Shown in pieces: positions 8,564 to 17,397 of a DNA stretch of 64,000 nucleotides; position 1 is the first letter of the stretch; every line of letters starts with the position of its first letter. The position numbers and the translations under genes are program-made. Source of the stretch: a bacterium (GTDB lineage: Bacteria; AUK180); contig JAGLGN010000006.1 of assembly GCA_023144005.1 (NCBI GenBank), positions 124,001 through 188,000 of the forward strand, written 5' to 3'. The notes beneath the pieces were generated by a model that did no database searches, was not told where the DNA came from, and saw only the letters and a list, made by a program, of their open reading frames with translations.

Positions 8564-9412
8564 TCACACGCCACGATCAGACCGTATCCACCTGAAGATA
8601 TATTCCTGCAATACTCCGCTATAGGGGTGAAATTTCTCGGTGAACTTCCTGCCATTGTCCGCGCAATATTCCGCATAAAAGCGTTTGATCCAGGTATCCA
8701 CAGGGACAATATCATGATCGGCGAAGGAAAATAGCATTATACAATGAGCGACCTTGGGGCCGATGCCCAGAAAAGAGGTCAGCCACGAGAATTTCTTTTC
8801 ATAGGAAAAACCCGCAATGGCGTTCAGCTCATATTCTGAATCCAGTCTTTCAATGAAAGAAATAATATATCTGGAGCGGAATCCCAGTTTCAACTCTCTT
8901 ATCGCATCAATTCTATTCTTTAATTGTTTTAATGATGGAAAGAGGTATCTTGCGGTATTGCCGATAGCATTCTCCGGGAACAATGAGCTGATCTGTTCTA
9001 TGCGGCGGACAATGAGCTGTATCGTGGATTGAATAGAAAGGATATATGAGATCGCCATCTCGAATGGCTCCTGCCTTAATATTCTCAATCCCGCTGAAAA
9101 ATCAAGTATTTTTGTATATAACTCTCTTTCATTGCCGGATTTTTCCAGCACATGGGCGCGAAAAGCAGAGAGGTCAAAGGGGAAATCGAAGTAATTGGTC
9201 AGATATTCGGTCGGATCGGAAATGTTATTGACTTGATGCGATTCAAGAGAACAGTGAAGTTCATTGCCCTTTCGGATGATATGGACAAGGCCCGGCTTGA
9301 GAATCCCGGTCCAGGCACCACTCTCATCCTTCTTCCATCGAAACGCCTGACCGCAATCCAATGTCGCATCAAGGTCAAATTCCCCGCGGAAGGGAATTTG
9401 CAGATCAATCAT
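8564..9412 (-). CDS. ogg: 8-oxoguanine DNA glycosylase, OGG1 type
   Basis: A 282-residue HhH-GPD base-excision glycosylase. The N-terminal QAFRWKKDESGAWTG strand is typical of OGG1, SILSIQSTIQLIVRRIEQI is the helix that normally carries the N-N-x-I motif, and the helix-hairpin-helix reads FLGIGPKVAHCI with the catalytic lysine near residue 221, followed by the essential aspartate in VPVDTWIKRF. It removes 8-oxoG opposite C. The start overlaps the asparaginase stop by eight bases. Confidence 0.88.
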   Translation of the reverse strand: MIDLQIPFRGEFDLDATLDCGQAFRWKKDESGAWTGILKPGLVHIIRKGNELHCSLESHQVNNISDPTEYLTNYFDFPFDLSAFRAHVLEKSGNERELYTKILDFSAGLRILRQEPFEMAISYILSIQSTIQLIVRRIEQISSLFPENAIGNTARYLFPSLKQLKNRIDAIRELKLGFRSRYIISFIERLDSEYELNAIAGFSYEKKFSWLTSFLGIGPKVAHCIMLFSFADHDIVPVDTWIKRFYAEYCADNGRKFTEKFHPYSGVLQEYIFRWIRSDRGV

Positions 9413-10397
9413 CGGTAAATTTTCTGATGAGGCGGTTTTGAGTATAATTCAATGACAGAAGCACTGCCAATTTTATTCTCGCCTTCTGCCCGGACAGAGC
9501 GCCAGCAAATATACATCCCATCTTGCTGAGCTCTTTACCGCCGCCCTTATATCCATAAACACCCAGAACGCGGCCCTGAGATGTGCGGGAAACGATAACT
9601 ACGGGTATCTTGGCCTTTAGGGCGGCCTTTATCCCGGGAACAACAGCCGGCGGAACATTGCCGCGGCCCAATGCCTCTATCACAATACCGACACAGCCGC
9701 TTTTGACGGCGCATTCTATGAGAGATGAATCGGAGCCGGCATAGGTCTTTATTATCGGGATATTTTCATTGATTTTCTTCACATCGTAGAATTCATGGAT
9801 ATGACGCCTTCTGAAGAATATAACGCGATCCGTGTCAACCAGCCCGAGAATACCCAGATACATACTCGAAAATGATGATATATTCGATGTATCTATCTTG
9901 GTCACTGTATGCGCGTCGTAGATATCATCGTTCATCACGACCATCACCTTCTGCTGTCCGGCATCCTTCGACGCGATCGTTCTGATGGCGCTGTAGATAT
10001 TCCGCGGACCGTCCAAACCAAGCTCTTGCGGCGAACGCATGGCAGCGGTCAGTACCACCGCCTTGCCCTTGGGAAGTGTGATATCCAGAAAATACGCGGT
10101 CTCTTCCAGTGTATCTGTACCATGAGTGATGACAAATCCGCAGTACTTATCATAATTGCGGAGGATCACATCACGGATCTCCAGCATATTATTGATCGTT
10201 ATATACGGGGATGGGTACTCCCCGTATTCGTGGATAACCACCGAAATATTTTCATCGAACGGAGGAAGCATTTTCATCAGGTCTGCGCCCTTGAAAACTG
10301 GAATTACCCCTTCCGCGCGGGGGTCGCCGCCCATTGCGATCGTTCCGCCGGTCGAGATCAGCAGTATTTTCTTTTTCTTGGAGCTGTCTTTTTTCAT
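9405..10397 (-). CDS. ansA: L-asparaginase
   Basis: A 330-residue asparaginase: the first threonine signature ISTGGTIAMGG near residue 15 and the second HGTDTLEETAYFL near residue 90 are intact, with AMRSPQELGLDGPRN as the third conserved block. It hydrolyses asparagine to aspartate and ammonia. No signal peptide is present (lysine-rich N-terminus), so it is cytoplasmic, type I-like. It overlaps the upstream kinase-family gene by ATGA. Together with IorAB, KorDABC and the formiminotransferase it fits amino-acid catabolism. Confidence 0.93.
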   Translation of the reverse strand: MKKDSSKKKKILLISTGGTIAMGGDPRAEGVIPVFKGADLMKMLPPFDENISVVIHEYGEYPSPYITINNMLEIRDVILRNYDKYCGFVITHGTDTLEETAYFLDITLPKGKAVVLTAAMRSPQELGLDGPRNIYSAIRTIASKDAGQQKVMVVMNDDIYDAHTVTKIDTSNISSFSSMYLGILGLVDTDRVIFFRRRHIHEFYDVKKINENIPIIKTYAGSDSSLIECAVKSGCVGIVIEALGRGNVPPAVVPGIKAALKAKIPVVIVSRTSQGRVLGVYGYKGGGKELSKMGCIFAGALSGQKARIKLAVLLSLNYTQNRLIRKFTDD

Positions 10398-10879
10398 TTG
10401 GTCTTATACCCGATCATTCTCAAAAAGTCCTTTCTCTTTTGTATGTCTTCATCTCCCTCAACACCCAAAGGCGTGAAGCCGTCAAATACTCCCAGAACCG
10501 CCCTTTGCTCTCCTTCTTCGGCGATGATAACTTTTGTAGGGTTCGCCGTTGCCGCCCAGATCGCCACGATCTCTTCCACGGACTGCAATTTTTTTAATAC
10601 ATTGATCGGAAAGGCATCTTTTAGAAAAAGAATGAAGAAATGTCCGGCGGCAATGTTCTGAGCATTCTCAACAGCAAGTTGTATCAAATTTTCATCTGTG
10701 CCAGTCTTTCTGATAAGCCGGGGACCGGAGGCCTCACAGAACGCCAGGCCGAATTTGATGCCGGGGACAGCGGTTATCAAGGCTTCGTGAACATCTTCAA
10801 CCGTTTTAATGAAGTGGCTTTGGCCGATTATCACATTATGGTCTTCGTCTTTTTTGATCGCGAGCGCGGTTAATTCCAT
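10394..10879 (-). CDS. Adenosine-specific kinase family protein (PF04008)
   Basis: A 161-residue protein that matches the archaeal/bacterial adenosine-specific kinase family along its length: VIIGQSHFIKTVEDVHEAL, GIKFGLAFCEASGPRLIRKTG, GHFFILFLKDAFPINVLK, IAEEGEQRAVLGVFDGFTPLGVEG. The family name rests on archaeal structural and binding work; the physiological role is unclear. It begins an operon with asparaginase and the OGG1-type glycosylase. ATG 10879 has GGAGGAGA at good spacing. Confidence 0.88.
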   Translation of the reverse strand: MELTALAIKKDEDHNVIIGQSHFIKTVEDVHEALITAVPGIKFGLAFCEASGPRLIRKTGTDENLIQLAVENAQNIAAGHFFILFLKDAFPINVLKKLQSVEEIVAIWAATANPTKVIIAEEGEQRAVLGVFDGFTPLGVEGDEDIQKRKDFLRMIGYKTK

Positions 10880-10899
10880 ATCTCCTCCGTTAATGGGAA

Positions 10900-10927
10900 A
10901 TTATACACCTTCCTGAAGAATATTCAA
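10900..10927 (-). promoter_or_regulatory. Promoter of the kinase-asparaginase-ogg operon
   Basis: TTGAAT (10922-10927), 16-bp spacer, TATAAT (10900-10905) on the minus strand, then a short leader with a GGAGG ribosome site. Confidence 0.75.
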
Positions 10928-10950
10928 GTTGGTGAGCTGATTTATAAATT

Positions 10951-12342
10951 CTAAAGCAGCTTCTCCAATATCATTAAAAATGGGAACAACAATATCAAAA
11001 GAGGGCGCATGTCCCGGGTCTCTGTTCTTTTTGGCGGAAGCGGCAGATCATTGTCAATATGACACACGGATGCGATGTTCTCTATTCCATATCCGTCCGA
11101 AACCAATTTCTTCTTAATAAAGCCGTCCAGGGACGAGATCCCCAGAAATGCGATATCTTCATTGTTCAAGCCGGATATGGAACCGGCGCGGAGGGGAAAA
11201 CCCCATGACATCTTATCACCTGAAATGCAAAGAAATGCGCGGCCCGAAGAGCCGAGGATAAGGCTTTCACCATCTATTTGCTCTTCAATGGGCGATGCCT
11301 TGACCTTAAATGCCGGCAGATCGCTTTCCCAAGTGAATACCACCGTGTCCTCAATGGTTTTAGCTCCTATATAAAAAGATATGTCGGCAGCCGGCGTGAG
11401 ATGGCTGCCGATCGCGAGATAGGCATTGTCGGGGTTGTCAACTCTCTTAAAATCAGTTTTAAATGAAGAGATAACTCTTTCCACAAAGGGGAATTCTCTA
11501 TCAATATTATAAGTCCACTTCTCTGGAAATCTAAGTTTAACTTCGTTATCATAGGGATAATCATCGCTTCTACCAATGGATTCGACACGGATGAGCAGAT
11601 CTCCGTCAAGCTCCGCTCTGAATTTTGCTTTATTTGATTTTCCGCGTTTGATGACGCCCTCCCGAAGGGTACGGCTCTGGCCGTTCTTCTCCAGAACAAT
11701 TCGATATTCTCCATCAAATCCGAAGGAATTCACATCCAGAAATACCGAGCCGTTAGCGATGGAGAGGTCATATGCGGATATACTGAGGGAAGAAAAATCC
11801 TTCGGGAAGAGGTCATAACCATATCCGGGGATCTTAAATTCTTTTGTCATGGGAGATATTAGTATATATACAAAATCATCATCGTGAGACCAGGGCAATG
11901 TAATATCCCACTCTCTATTTATTGGTTTTATCTTGCTTATCTTTCTGCTGATGTCGTATCCTTCGGGAGTCAGATATATCACCCGTTCATTTGTTTGCTT
12001 CTGATCCTTCAGGATCTCCATGGATCGCTCAAAGAGCGCAACTCCGCCTTTGCCTACGATAAGGGAATGCCGGGAATTATCCAGCACAAATACTCTCTTT
12101 TTCCCCATATCCCCGGAGATAGGGTGAGCAAAGATCATTACTAAATTGGCTATTATCAGCATTCTCAATAACAATTTCAATATATCCCGGATGCTTAGGC
12201 CACGGCTCTCCTGCTTCGAGCGAAGAAGAAAGAGCAATGGAAAAGGACGGCCTTTTTTGGAAAAACGCTCAAGGATATTCAAGATGACCGGGATCAATAC
12301 CGCTGGCAAAGCCCAGAGAAAGAACGGATTAAGAAACCCCAT
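10951..12342 (-). CDS. BatA-like membrane protein
   Basis: A 463-residue protein starting with the aerotolerance BatA-type N-terminus (FLNPFFLWALPAVLIPVILNIL), a second membrane segment (LLRMLIIANLVMIFAHP), a VWA-like start (KRVFVLDNSRHS) and a long poorly conserved periplasmic region, ending in a C-terminal hydrophobic anchor (PLLILLFPFLMILEKLL). The VWA part keeps D-x-S but not a full DxSxS motif. It overlaps the DUF58 gene by 14 bases. Pairs of DUF58 and BatA-like proteins usually accompany a MoxR ATPase, which is missing here. Confidence 0.7.
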   Translation of the reverse strand: MGFLNPFFLWALPAVLIPVILNILERFSKKGRPFPLLFLLRSKQESRGLSIRDILKLLLRMLIIANLVMIFAHPISGDMGKKRVFVLDNSRHSLIVGKGGVALFERSMEILKDQKQTNERVIYLTPEGYDISRKISKIKPINREWDITLPWSHDDDFVYILISPMTKEFKIPGYGYDLFPKDFSSLSISAYDLSIANGSVFLDVNSFGFDGEYRIVLEKNGQSRTLREGVIKRGKSNKAKFRAELDGDLLIRVESIGRSDDYPYDNEVKLRFPEKWTYNIDREFPFVERVISSFKTDFKRVDNPDNAYLAIGSHLTPAADISFYIGAKTIEDTVVFTWESDLPAFKVKASPIEEQIDGESLILGSSGRAFLCISGDKMSWGFPLRAGSISGLNNEDIAFLGISSLDGFIKKKLVSDGYGIENIASVCHIDNDLPLPPKRTETRDMRPLLILLFPFLMILEKLL

Positions 12343-13210
12343 TCACGGCCCCCGCGGAAAGCTTCAACAATACCTCCAGAGGATCGCTGGCGGTAGAGAT
12401 CATAATGCGCTTAACCATCATATCGATACATGACTTCTCAACCGTCTGCTGCCACTCAAGTGAACGCTTTTGTAGGTCCTCACCTTTTGAAAATGACTTT
12501 TTCGTCCGATGTTCCGGATCAAAGTAAAAACCGGGCGCAAGCGGCGTAACTCCTAATTCTTTGGCGGTAAGCAGCTGCAGCGCGATTATATCGTGGCCCG
12601 AATGCGTCAAGATCCCAAGGCCCTTCTTCAGATCGTCCGGGGAAAAGATCAGATCACTTATCAGGATCACAATGGATCGCCTTTTTACCTTTTTTTGAAA
12701 TTCCTCCATACAGGAATAAAATGTCGAGGTTCCCCTCGGGTTTAAACCCGAAACCGTGTCGATAAAAAAGTTATGCTCCTTCCTTCCAGAGGCGGAAAAG
12801 ACAAAATCGAAGTTGTCCGAGAACGAAGAAAGCACAACACGGTCATTTTGCCTTGTAAAAAGAAGATAGAGCAATACCGCGAGCTCTTTCGCCATTTGAT
12901 GTTTATTGTTCATCTCTTTGCCATAATCCATGGATAATGTCGAATCCACCATTATATGTACTGTGGCATTGGTATCTTCTTTAAATCTTTTTATAAATAG
13001 TTTTTCTGTGCGGCCCCAAAGAGGCCAATTGATCAATTTGATATTATCTCCGGGATTATATTGACGATGATCCTCAAAATCCGCGCTGAAACCCAGATAT
13101 GGGCTCCTGTGAAGTCCGGCGAATAATCCCTGCAGAACTTTCGAACTGCGGATATTCATATTCTCCACAATATGTATGTATTTAAGGATCCGTTGTGTGA
13201 AGTCCTTCAT
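12329..13210 (-). CDS. DUF58 domain protein (MoxR-associated type)
   Basis: A 293-residue DUF58 protein: GLFAGLHRSPYLGFSADFEDHRQYNPGDN followed by INWPLWGRTEKLFIKRFKED is the family signature, then a VWA fold with MVDSTLSMDYG (D-S-T-x-S variant of MIDAS) and an ILISDLIFSPDDL segment. Such proteins act with MoxR ATPases in protein maturation or stress; the partner is not next door. The ATG lies nine bases after a TAGAAT box. Confidence 0.88.
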   Translation of the reverse strand: MKDFTQRILKYIHIVENMNIRSSKVLQGLFAGLHRSPYLGFSADFEDHRQYNPGDNIKLINWPLWGRTEKLFIKRFKEDTNATVHIMVDSTLSMDYGKEMNNKHQMAKELAVLLYLLFTRQNDRVVLSSFSDNFDFVFSASGRKEHNFFIDTVSGLNPRGTSTFYSCMEEFQKKVKRRSIVILISDLIFSPDDLKKGLGILTHSGHDIIALQLLTAKELGVTPLAPGFYFDPEHRTKKSFSKGEDLQKRSLEWQQTVEKSCIDMMVKRIMISTASDPLEVLLKLSAGAVNGVS

Positions 13211-13219
13211 CTTGCGAAT

Positions 13220-13248
13220 ATTCTATCACAAAAGAATATAAGATGCAA
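13220..13248 (-). promoter_or_regulatory. Promoter of DUF58-BatA operon, short or no leader
   Basis: TTGCAT (13243-13248), 17-bp spacer, TAGAAT (13220-13225), then nine bases to ATG 13210; predicted leader about three bases and no Shine-Dalgarno sequence. Confidence 0.65.
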
Positions 13249-13288
13249 AGGCGGGAGTGCCGCGTCATTTATTGTCTGGAAATTGGGC

Positions 13289-13930
13289 TCACTTTTTAAA
13301 TTTCTGAAATATTCTATTTAACGCTTGCACTTTTTGTACGATATCTTCTGCTCCTACGATCTCGGTGACACAACACACGGTCTTTGCTCCTCTTTCAAGG
13401 ACACTCTCAATATTGTGTTCCTTTATCCCGCCAATAGTCACATAATCGATATCGATGTTACTTTCAATATATTCCAGGTACCCCACCCCCACGGCTTTTA
13501 CTTTCTTTACTCCGGCTCCGAACAACGCTCCAACACCGATATAATCGATATCTTCTCCAAGTGCCTTTCGGGCTTCTTCGGGTGAATGTGTCGATATACC
13601 GATCATTACTTCCGGCCCAACTATCTCCCTGACAATATCTACCGGCAGGTCATCCTGGCCGAGATGTATGCCGTCCGCTTCACAGGCAAGGGCCAAAGAA
13701 GGATAATCATTTACAATAAATTGAACATTGTGGTCTTTTGTGATTTTCCTGATCTCCCTGCATTCTTCAAGCATAAAGGAAAATGAAAGGTCGCTATGTT
13801 TCTCCCTATATTGAATTATCGAAATCCCGCCTTCAACCATCTTATGAGATACTTCAACATTTGATCTGCCTTTGGAAAACCGCATTGCAGTTATCCCGTA
13901 GAGCCCTTCCTTTAGAAGCCCTTTCTTCAC
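13289..13930 (-). CDS. thiE: Thiamine-phosphate synthase
   Basis: A 213-residue TIM barrel that couples HMP-PP and the thiazole phosphate. Visible blocks: GLYGITAMRF, the IIQYREKHSD strand (usual QLRxK), VNDYPSLALACEADGIHLGQDDLP, and GISTHSPEEA. The phosphate-binding loop that normally reads GPIFPTxTK is GALFGAGVKKVKAVGV here. It overlaps the thiH stop by ATGA and ends the thi operon. Confidence 0.92.
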   Translation of the reverse strand: MKKGLLKEGLYGITAMRFSKGRSNVEVSHKMVEGGISIIQYREKHSDLSFSFMLEECREIRKITKDHNVQFIVNDYPSLALACEADGIHLGQDDLPVDIVREIVGPEVMIGISTHSPEEARKALGEDIDYIGVGALFGAGVKKVKAVGVGYLEYIESNIDIDYVTIGGIKEHNIESVLERGAKTVCCVTEIVGAEDIVQKVQALNRIFQKFKK

Positions 13931-15036
13931 TGTGAAATATCCTCCCAGTCCTTAAAGATCGGCTGCAGTCCCTTTTCTCTAATAACCCTGACAATCTCTT
14001 CAACACTTCTGGAATCCGATATCTCGAACTGGGGAACGGACTGTTCATCTTCAGTATATCCACCCACTTCCGTATGCGACCCTGCTGAAAATCTCGTGAC
14101 ACCGAGATTCAGAAGATTATCCCTGAAATCAGAGGTTTCCCGTGTGGAAACTGTAATGCCGCTCCGGGGAAGGAATAGGCGATATGCAAGAAGAATCTGC
14201 ACAAATAATCTATCGCTGAGCAAATAATCCGGACTGTACCCTCCCGGGATATTCCGAATTCTTGGGATTGAAAGGCTTATTTCGGTGTCCAAGTATCTGT
14301 TTTCAAGGTATTTCGCATGCAGGGCACATAGAAAAGCCTCACTCCTCACCGGAGCGAGTCCGAAAAGAGTACCGATATTTATATAGCGCAATCCCGCTTT
14401 CGCTGCCCTTTCCGGTGTTTCCAATCTGTATTTGTAGTTCTTTTTTCTTCCCGCAGGGTGCACCTTGTCATAGATCTTGGTGTCATACACTTCCTGATAA
14501 ACTGTTATTCCGTCAACTCCGGCTTTTTTCAAGATCCTGTAATCCTCGGTATCCATCGGGTATACTTCTATCGAAACGGAAGGAAAGTATTTTCTCAGAA
14601 GTTTTATCACATCTGAAAGCATTTCAAGGGGAGTGATCTTGTGCGCTTCGCCGGTAAGTAGCAGGATATGCCTGATGCCTTGTGCATTTAGAAAACGGGC
14701 TTCCCTTTCTATTTCGTCATGCGTAAGAAGTTTTCTTGCGATCTTATGGGAACGGTTGAATCCGCAATATATACATTCATTGATACAATGATTGGAAATA
14801 TACAATGGAGCGTACAAGGATACTGTTCTCCCGAAATACTGAACGGTTAGAGAACGGACTTTTTGAGCCATCTCTTCCAGATGATCCTGTGCAGCGGGAG
14901 AGAGAAGGGCCATAAGATCCAGTTCATTGAGTTTGTTCTTTGCAAGAGCTCTTTTTACTTCAACGGATGACATCTTCCCAATGCTTTTTTCAATATCCTT
15001 CGGATCAAACTTTTTTATGGTCTCGAAAAAGCTCAT
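13927..15036 (-). CDS. thiH: 2-iminoacetate synthase (radical SAM)
   Basis: A 369-residue radical SAM enzyme that cleaves tyrosine to dehydroglycine for the thiazole ring. The cluster motif CINECIYCGF (C-x3-C-x2-C) is near residue 88, followed by ILLLTGEAHKITPLEML, VYQEVYDTKIYDKVHPAGRKKNY and a STRETSDFRDNLLNLGVTRFSAGS-type tail typical of ThiH. Use of ThiH rather than ThiO oxidase fits an anaerobe. It lies 12 bases after thiG. Confidence 0.95.
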   Translation of the reverse strand: MSFFETIKKFDPKDIEKSIGKMSSVEVKRALAKNKLNELDLMALLSPAAQDHLEEMAQKVRSLTVQYFGRTVSLYAPLYISNHCINECIYCGFNRSHKIARKLLTHDEIEREARFLNAQGIRHILLLTGEAHKITPLEMLSDVIKLLRKYFPSVSIEVYPMDTEDYRILKKAGVDGITVYQEVYDTKIYDKVHPAGRKKNYKYRLETPERAAKAGLRYINIGTLFGLAPVRSEAFLCALHAKYLENRYLDTEISLSIPRIRNIPGGYSPDYLLSDRLFVQILLAYRLFLPRSGITVSTRETSDFRDNLLNLGVTRFSAGSHTEVGGYTEDEQSVPQFEISDSRSVEEIVRVIREKGLQPIFKDWEDISQ

Positions 15037-15048
15037 GACCGGTCTCGG

Positions 15049-15816
15049 TTACCTTAAAAAACCGGTAAGCGGTGATGATGGGTTGGCTTCTTTTGATTCC
15101 TCTGTAAGTTTTGCCAGAAATGCCATCCTTCCGGCTTTCACCGCATATGAAAAAGCCTCTCCCATTCTAACGGGATCACGGGCGGCGGAAATCGCTGTAT
15201 TTACAAGAACGGCGTCAGCGCCCATCTCCATAGCTGCCGCAGCATGAGAGGGCTTTCCTATCCCTGCGTCAACAATTATCGGAACGCTACAACAGTCAAT
15301 AAGAATCTCGATGAGTTCCCTTGTCCTGATCCCGCGATTTGAGCCGATCGCCGATCCTAAGGGCATTATTGCCGCCGCGCCGGCTTCTTCCAATTTCTTC
15401 GCAAGGGGAAGATCGGGATTAATATAAGGAAGAACTATAAATCCGTCTTCGGCCAAGAGCCGAGTCGCACTCAGGGTCTCTTCATTATCGGGCATAAGGT
15501 ATTTCATATCAGTGATGATCTCTATTTTGATGAAATTTCCGCATCCGGCTTCCCGTGCAATATTCGCTATCCTTACGGCCTCGCCGGCATTTCGCGCGCC
15601 CGAAGTGTTTGGAAGGAGCGTCACATTATCCGGGATATGTTCAAGTATATTCTCTTCCTTTGAAGTTAAGTCAACCCTTCTAAGAGCTATGGTTATCATC
15701 TCTGAGCCGCTCGCTTCCAGCATTTTGCTTATAAGTTTTTTAGATCTGAATTTTCCTGTTCCGGTAAAAAGCCTGTTGGTAAAGGATTTTCCACCGAGAA
15801 TTAAGCCTGATTCCAT
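15049..15816 (-). CDS. thiG: Thiazole synthase
   Basis: A 255-residue barrel: [10 protein letters not shown]-like start ([14 protein letters not shown]), [33 protein letters not shown], the lysine strand [10 protein letters not shown], and [31 protein letters not shown]. It forms the thiazole from dehydroglycine, DXP and ThiS-thiocarboxylate. It starts two bases after the thiS stop codon with a GGGAGGGGG ribosome site inside thiS. Confidence 0.96.
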   Translation of the reverse strand: MESGLILGGKSFTNRLFTGTGKFRSKKLISKMLEASGSEMITIALRRVDLTSKEENILEHIPDNVTLLPNTSGARNAGEAVRIANIAREAGCGNFIKIEIITDMKYLMPDNEETLSATRLLAEDGFIVLPYINPDLPLAKKLEEAGAAAIMPLGSAIGSNRGIRTRELIEILIDCCSVPIIVDAGIGKPSHAAAAMEMGADAVLVNTAISAARDPVRMGEAFSYAVKAGRMAFLAKLTEESKEANPSSPLTGFLR

Positions 15817-15817
15817 A

Positions 15818-16015
15818 TCATCCCCCTCCCACGAATCTCAAGATTTCAATTGTATCGTTTTCCATTATCTTTTCCGTTGGCCATGAATCCCGTCTTTTTA
15901 TCTTCAAGTTGTGCTCGATTATCACAGAATCCGGCGGAAGCTCTTTTTCCAATACCAGATCATAGAGATTGGAGGCCTTCACATTCTCTACATGGCCATT
16001 GATATTAATTTTCAT
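15818..16015 (-). CDS. thiS: Sulfur carrier protein ThiS
   Basis: A 65-residue ubiquitin-like protein, [14 protein letters not shown] through EILRFVGGG, ending in the Gly-Gly needed for thiocarboxylation. ATG 16015 with an AATGGAGAGATA leader is chosen; the reading frame upstream to 16081 is 5' untranslated sequence. It heads thiSGHE. thiF and thiC are absent from the window, so adenylation and HMP synthesis must be encoded elsewhere or done by other enzymes. Confidence 0.92.
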   Translation of the reverse strand: MKININGHVENVKASNLYDLVLEKELPPDSVIIEHNLKIKRRDSWPTEKIMENDTIEILRFVGGG

Positions 16016-16139
16016 TATCTCTCCATTAAATACCGAGGGACGCTCAAGGTACCACATTATCCGCCCATAGTAATCAGCCAAGGTTCATGAAATTGAAAGC
16101 ACCCATTGCCGCTTCACTGCTCCCGTAGCGATACCGGAA

Positions 16140-16168
16140 ATTATAACAAAAAGATATGTTAAATTCAA
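16140..16168 (-). promoter_or_regulatory. Promoter of the thiSGHE operon
   Basis: TTGAAT (16163-16168), 17-bp spacer, TATAAT (16140-16145) on the minus strand. It implies a leader of about 118 bases before thiS, long enough to hold a structured regulator. Confidence 0.75.
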
Positions 16169-16302
16169 TAGCTATATACAGGCCGGGAGTACGCAAAGCC
16201 ATTTTCCGAAGGCACAAATCCGGTCTACCGGAAAATCACTGTAATATTATTTTCTCGATCTGGAAGGGTAATTGTGAGTAAACCGTGGAGTCGTAAGGTA
16301 CC

Positions 16303-17106
16303 TTAGAATTCTACCGCCGCCACACCAAGCGGGGTTTTAAGCGTACCCTTGAATTGCGGCGTAAAATTACCCGACTTCAATGTACTTACAAGGGATGATC
16401 CCAAGGATAGAAGACCAACATCCACCGCCACCGCGGAAGACGAAGTACTCAAGGCGGCAATATTCATCATTGAGGTCAATTCGCTGAGCTGCTCGCCGTT
16501 CACAAAGAACGCCCCATTTATCTCTATGCCCTTATAGGGGATCTTGCCGAGATTCTTTGCGTTTATATCAAAACTTATCCGCAATGTAGTAAGGTTCTTG
16601 AAAGATACGCTCGGCGCGGATATGCTGAATTGCGGCAATTTAGGAAGCGGAATGCTCTTATTGAGCGTGAAGGTAGCGCTCAAAGGTAATGTCGAAGAAA
16701 ATACCAGCGTATTATTCAATGTCAACTGCACCTCTTCTTTTGACGAGGTCAAGATCTCCGCAAGATCACCAAGGACCGAAACGGGTATCTCTATATTAAC
16801 AGCAATCATATTTCCCATTCCCGGGTGAAGTACCTTTCCTGCAAGCGGCGTATCTACCGTAAGCATATCCTTGCCTTCGATCTGAACTCCTGTCTTCAAA
16901 GAAGCCAGCATCAGATCTGCGGGGGTGGGATTCTCCACATCCAGGGTCAGTATAATGGTAATGCTTTGCGAGGTGATCTCGCCGATCTTAGTGGAATCTA
17001 CAATGACCTTCGGCTCTCTTATCCCCATCACGCCCTCCAGCAAAGAACAGCCGGAAAAGAGTACCGTCAGGATCAACAGAAACAATAATGCGATATTTTT
17101 TCTCAT
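16303..17106 (-). CDS. LEA type 2 (WHy domain) lipoprotein
   Basis: A 267-residue protein with a lipoprotein signal (LLILTVLFSGC, cysteine near residue 20) and two WHy/LEA_2-like repeats: SITIILTLDVENPTPADLMLASLKTGVQIEGKD and TLRISFDINAKNLGKIPYKGIEINGAFFVNG. Bacterial members are envelope proteins of unclear role, related to desiccation proteins by fold. It has its own promoter and a GAGGAG ribosome site. Confidence 0.82.
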   Translation of the reverse strand: MRKNIALLFLLILTVLFSGCSLLEGVMGIREPKVIVDSTKIGEITSQSITIILTLDVENPTPADLMLASLKTGVQIEGKDMLTVDTPLAGKVLHPGMGNMIAVNIEIPVSVLGDLAEILTSSKEEVQLTLNNTLVFSSTLPLSATFTLNKSIPLPKLPQFSISAPSVSFKNLTTLRISFDINAKNLGKIPYKGIEINGAFFVNGEQLSELTSMMNIAALSTSSSAVAVDVGLLSLGSSLVSTLKSGNFTPQFKGTLKTPLGVAAVEF

Positions 17107-17397
17107 AATAGCTCCTCGGATGAATTATACCATAAGAATAGTGAAAAGTGAAAAGCGAGAGATAGAGGTTGGAGGCTAGAGGATAGAGGTTAGTTCGAAA
17201 GGGAAATTCCCCTTATTCAATTCTCCAATTATTCATTGTTCATTATCTTTAAGAGTACGGCGTAGAATAATTGTAAGAGGCAAATCAATAGAGTAAGCGA
17301 AATATTGATTTCTTGATTACGCGTGGGTGCGTTACGCATCAATGTGTAATCACGTGATATTCTTTTCAACCGCTCCATGTGGAAAGGGCGCGTAATT
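17107..17397. other. Intergenic stretch with repeat remnants and a hairpin
   Basis: No gene seen in 291 bp. It contains the promoter above, a GAGGTTGGAGGCTAGAGGAT repeat (17165-17192) found in reverse at 55484-55521, and a hairpin near 17313-17353 (TGATTAC/GTAATCA outer stem, TGCGTTACGCA inner stem) beyond the end of the gene at 17398. The hairpin has no T run, so it is only a weak terminator candidate. Confidence 0.6.
17124..17152 (-). promoter_or_regulatory. Promoter of the WHy lipoprotein gene
   Basis: TTCACT (17147-17152), 17-bp spacer, TATAAT (17124-17129), then a leader with GAGGAG. The -35 box is weak. Confidence 0.55.

Noticed and set aside
10931-10953. Possible further element end (GGTGAGCTGATTTATAAATT) at the end of the BatA-like gene
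   Set aside because: Similar to the right end at 45357 at about 19 of 23 positions, but oriented into the gene and with no partner end, so it may be chance in AT-rich DNA.
16016-16135. TPP riboswitch before thiS
   Set aside because: Position and length fit, but the conserved CTGAGA and ACCTGAT segments are absent, so it is listed only as a possible structured leader.
16185-16250. CGCAAAGCCA on the plus strand, resembling the core of a c-di-GMP-I riboswitch
   Set aside because: The first hairpin of the aptamer is missing and no plus-strand gene follows.
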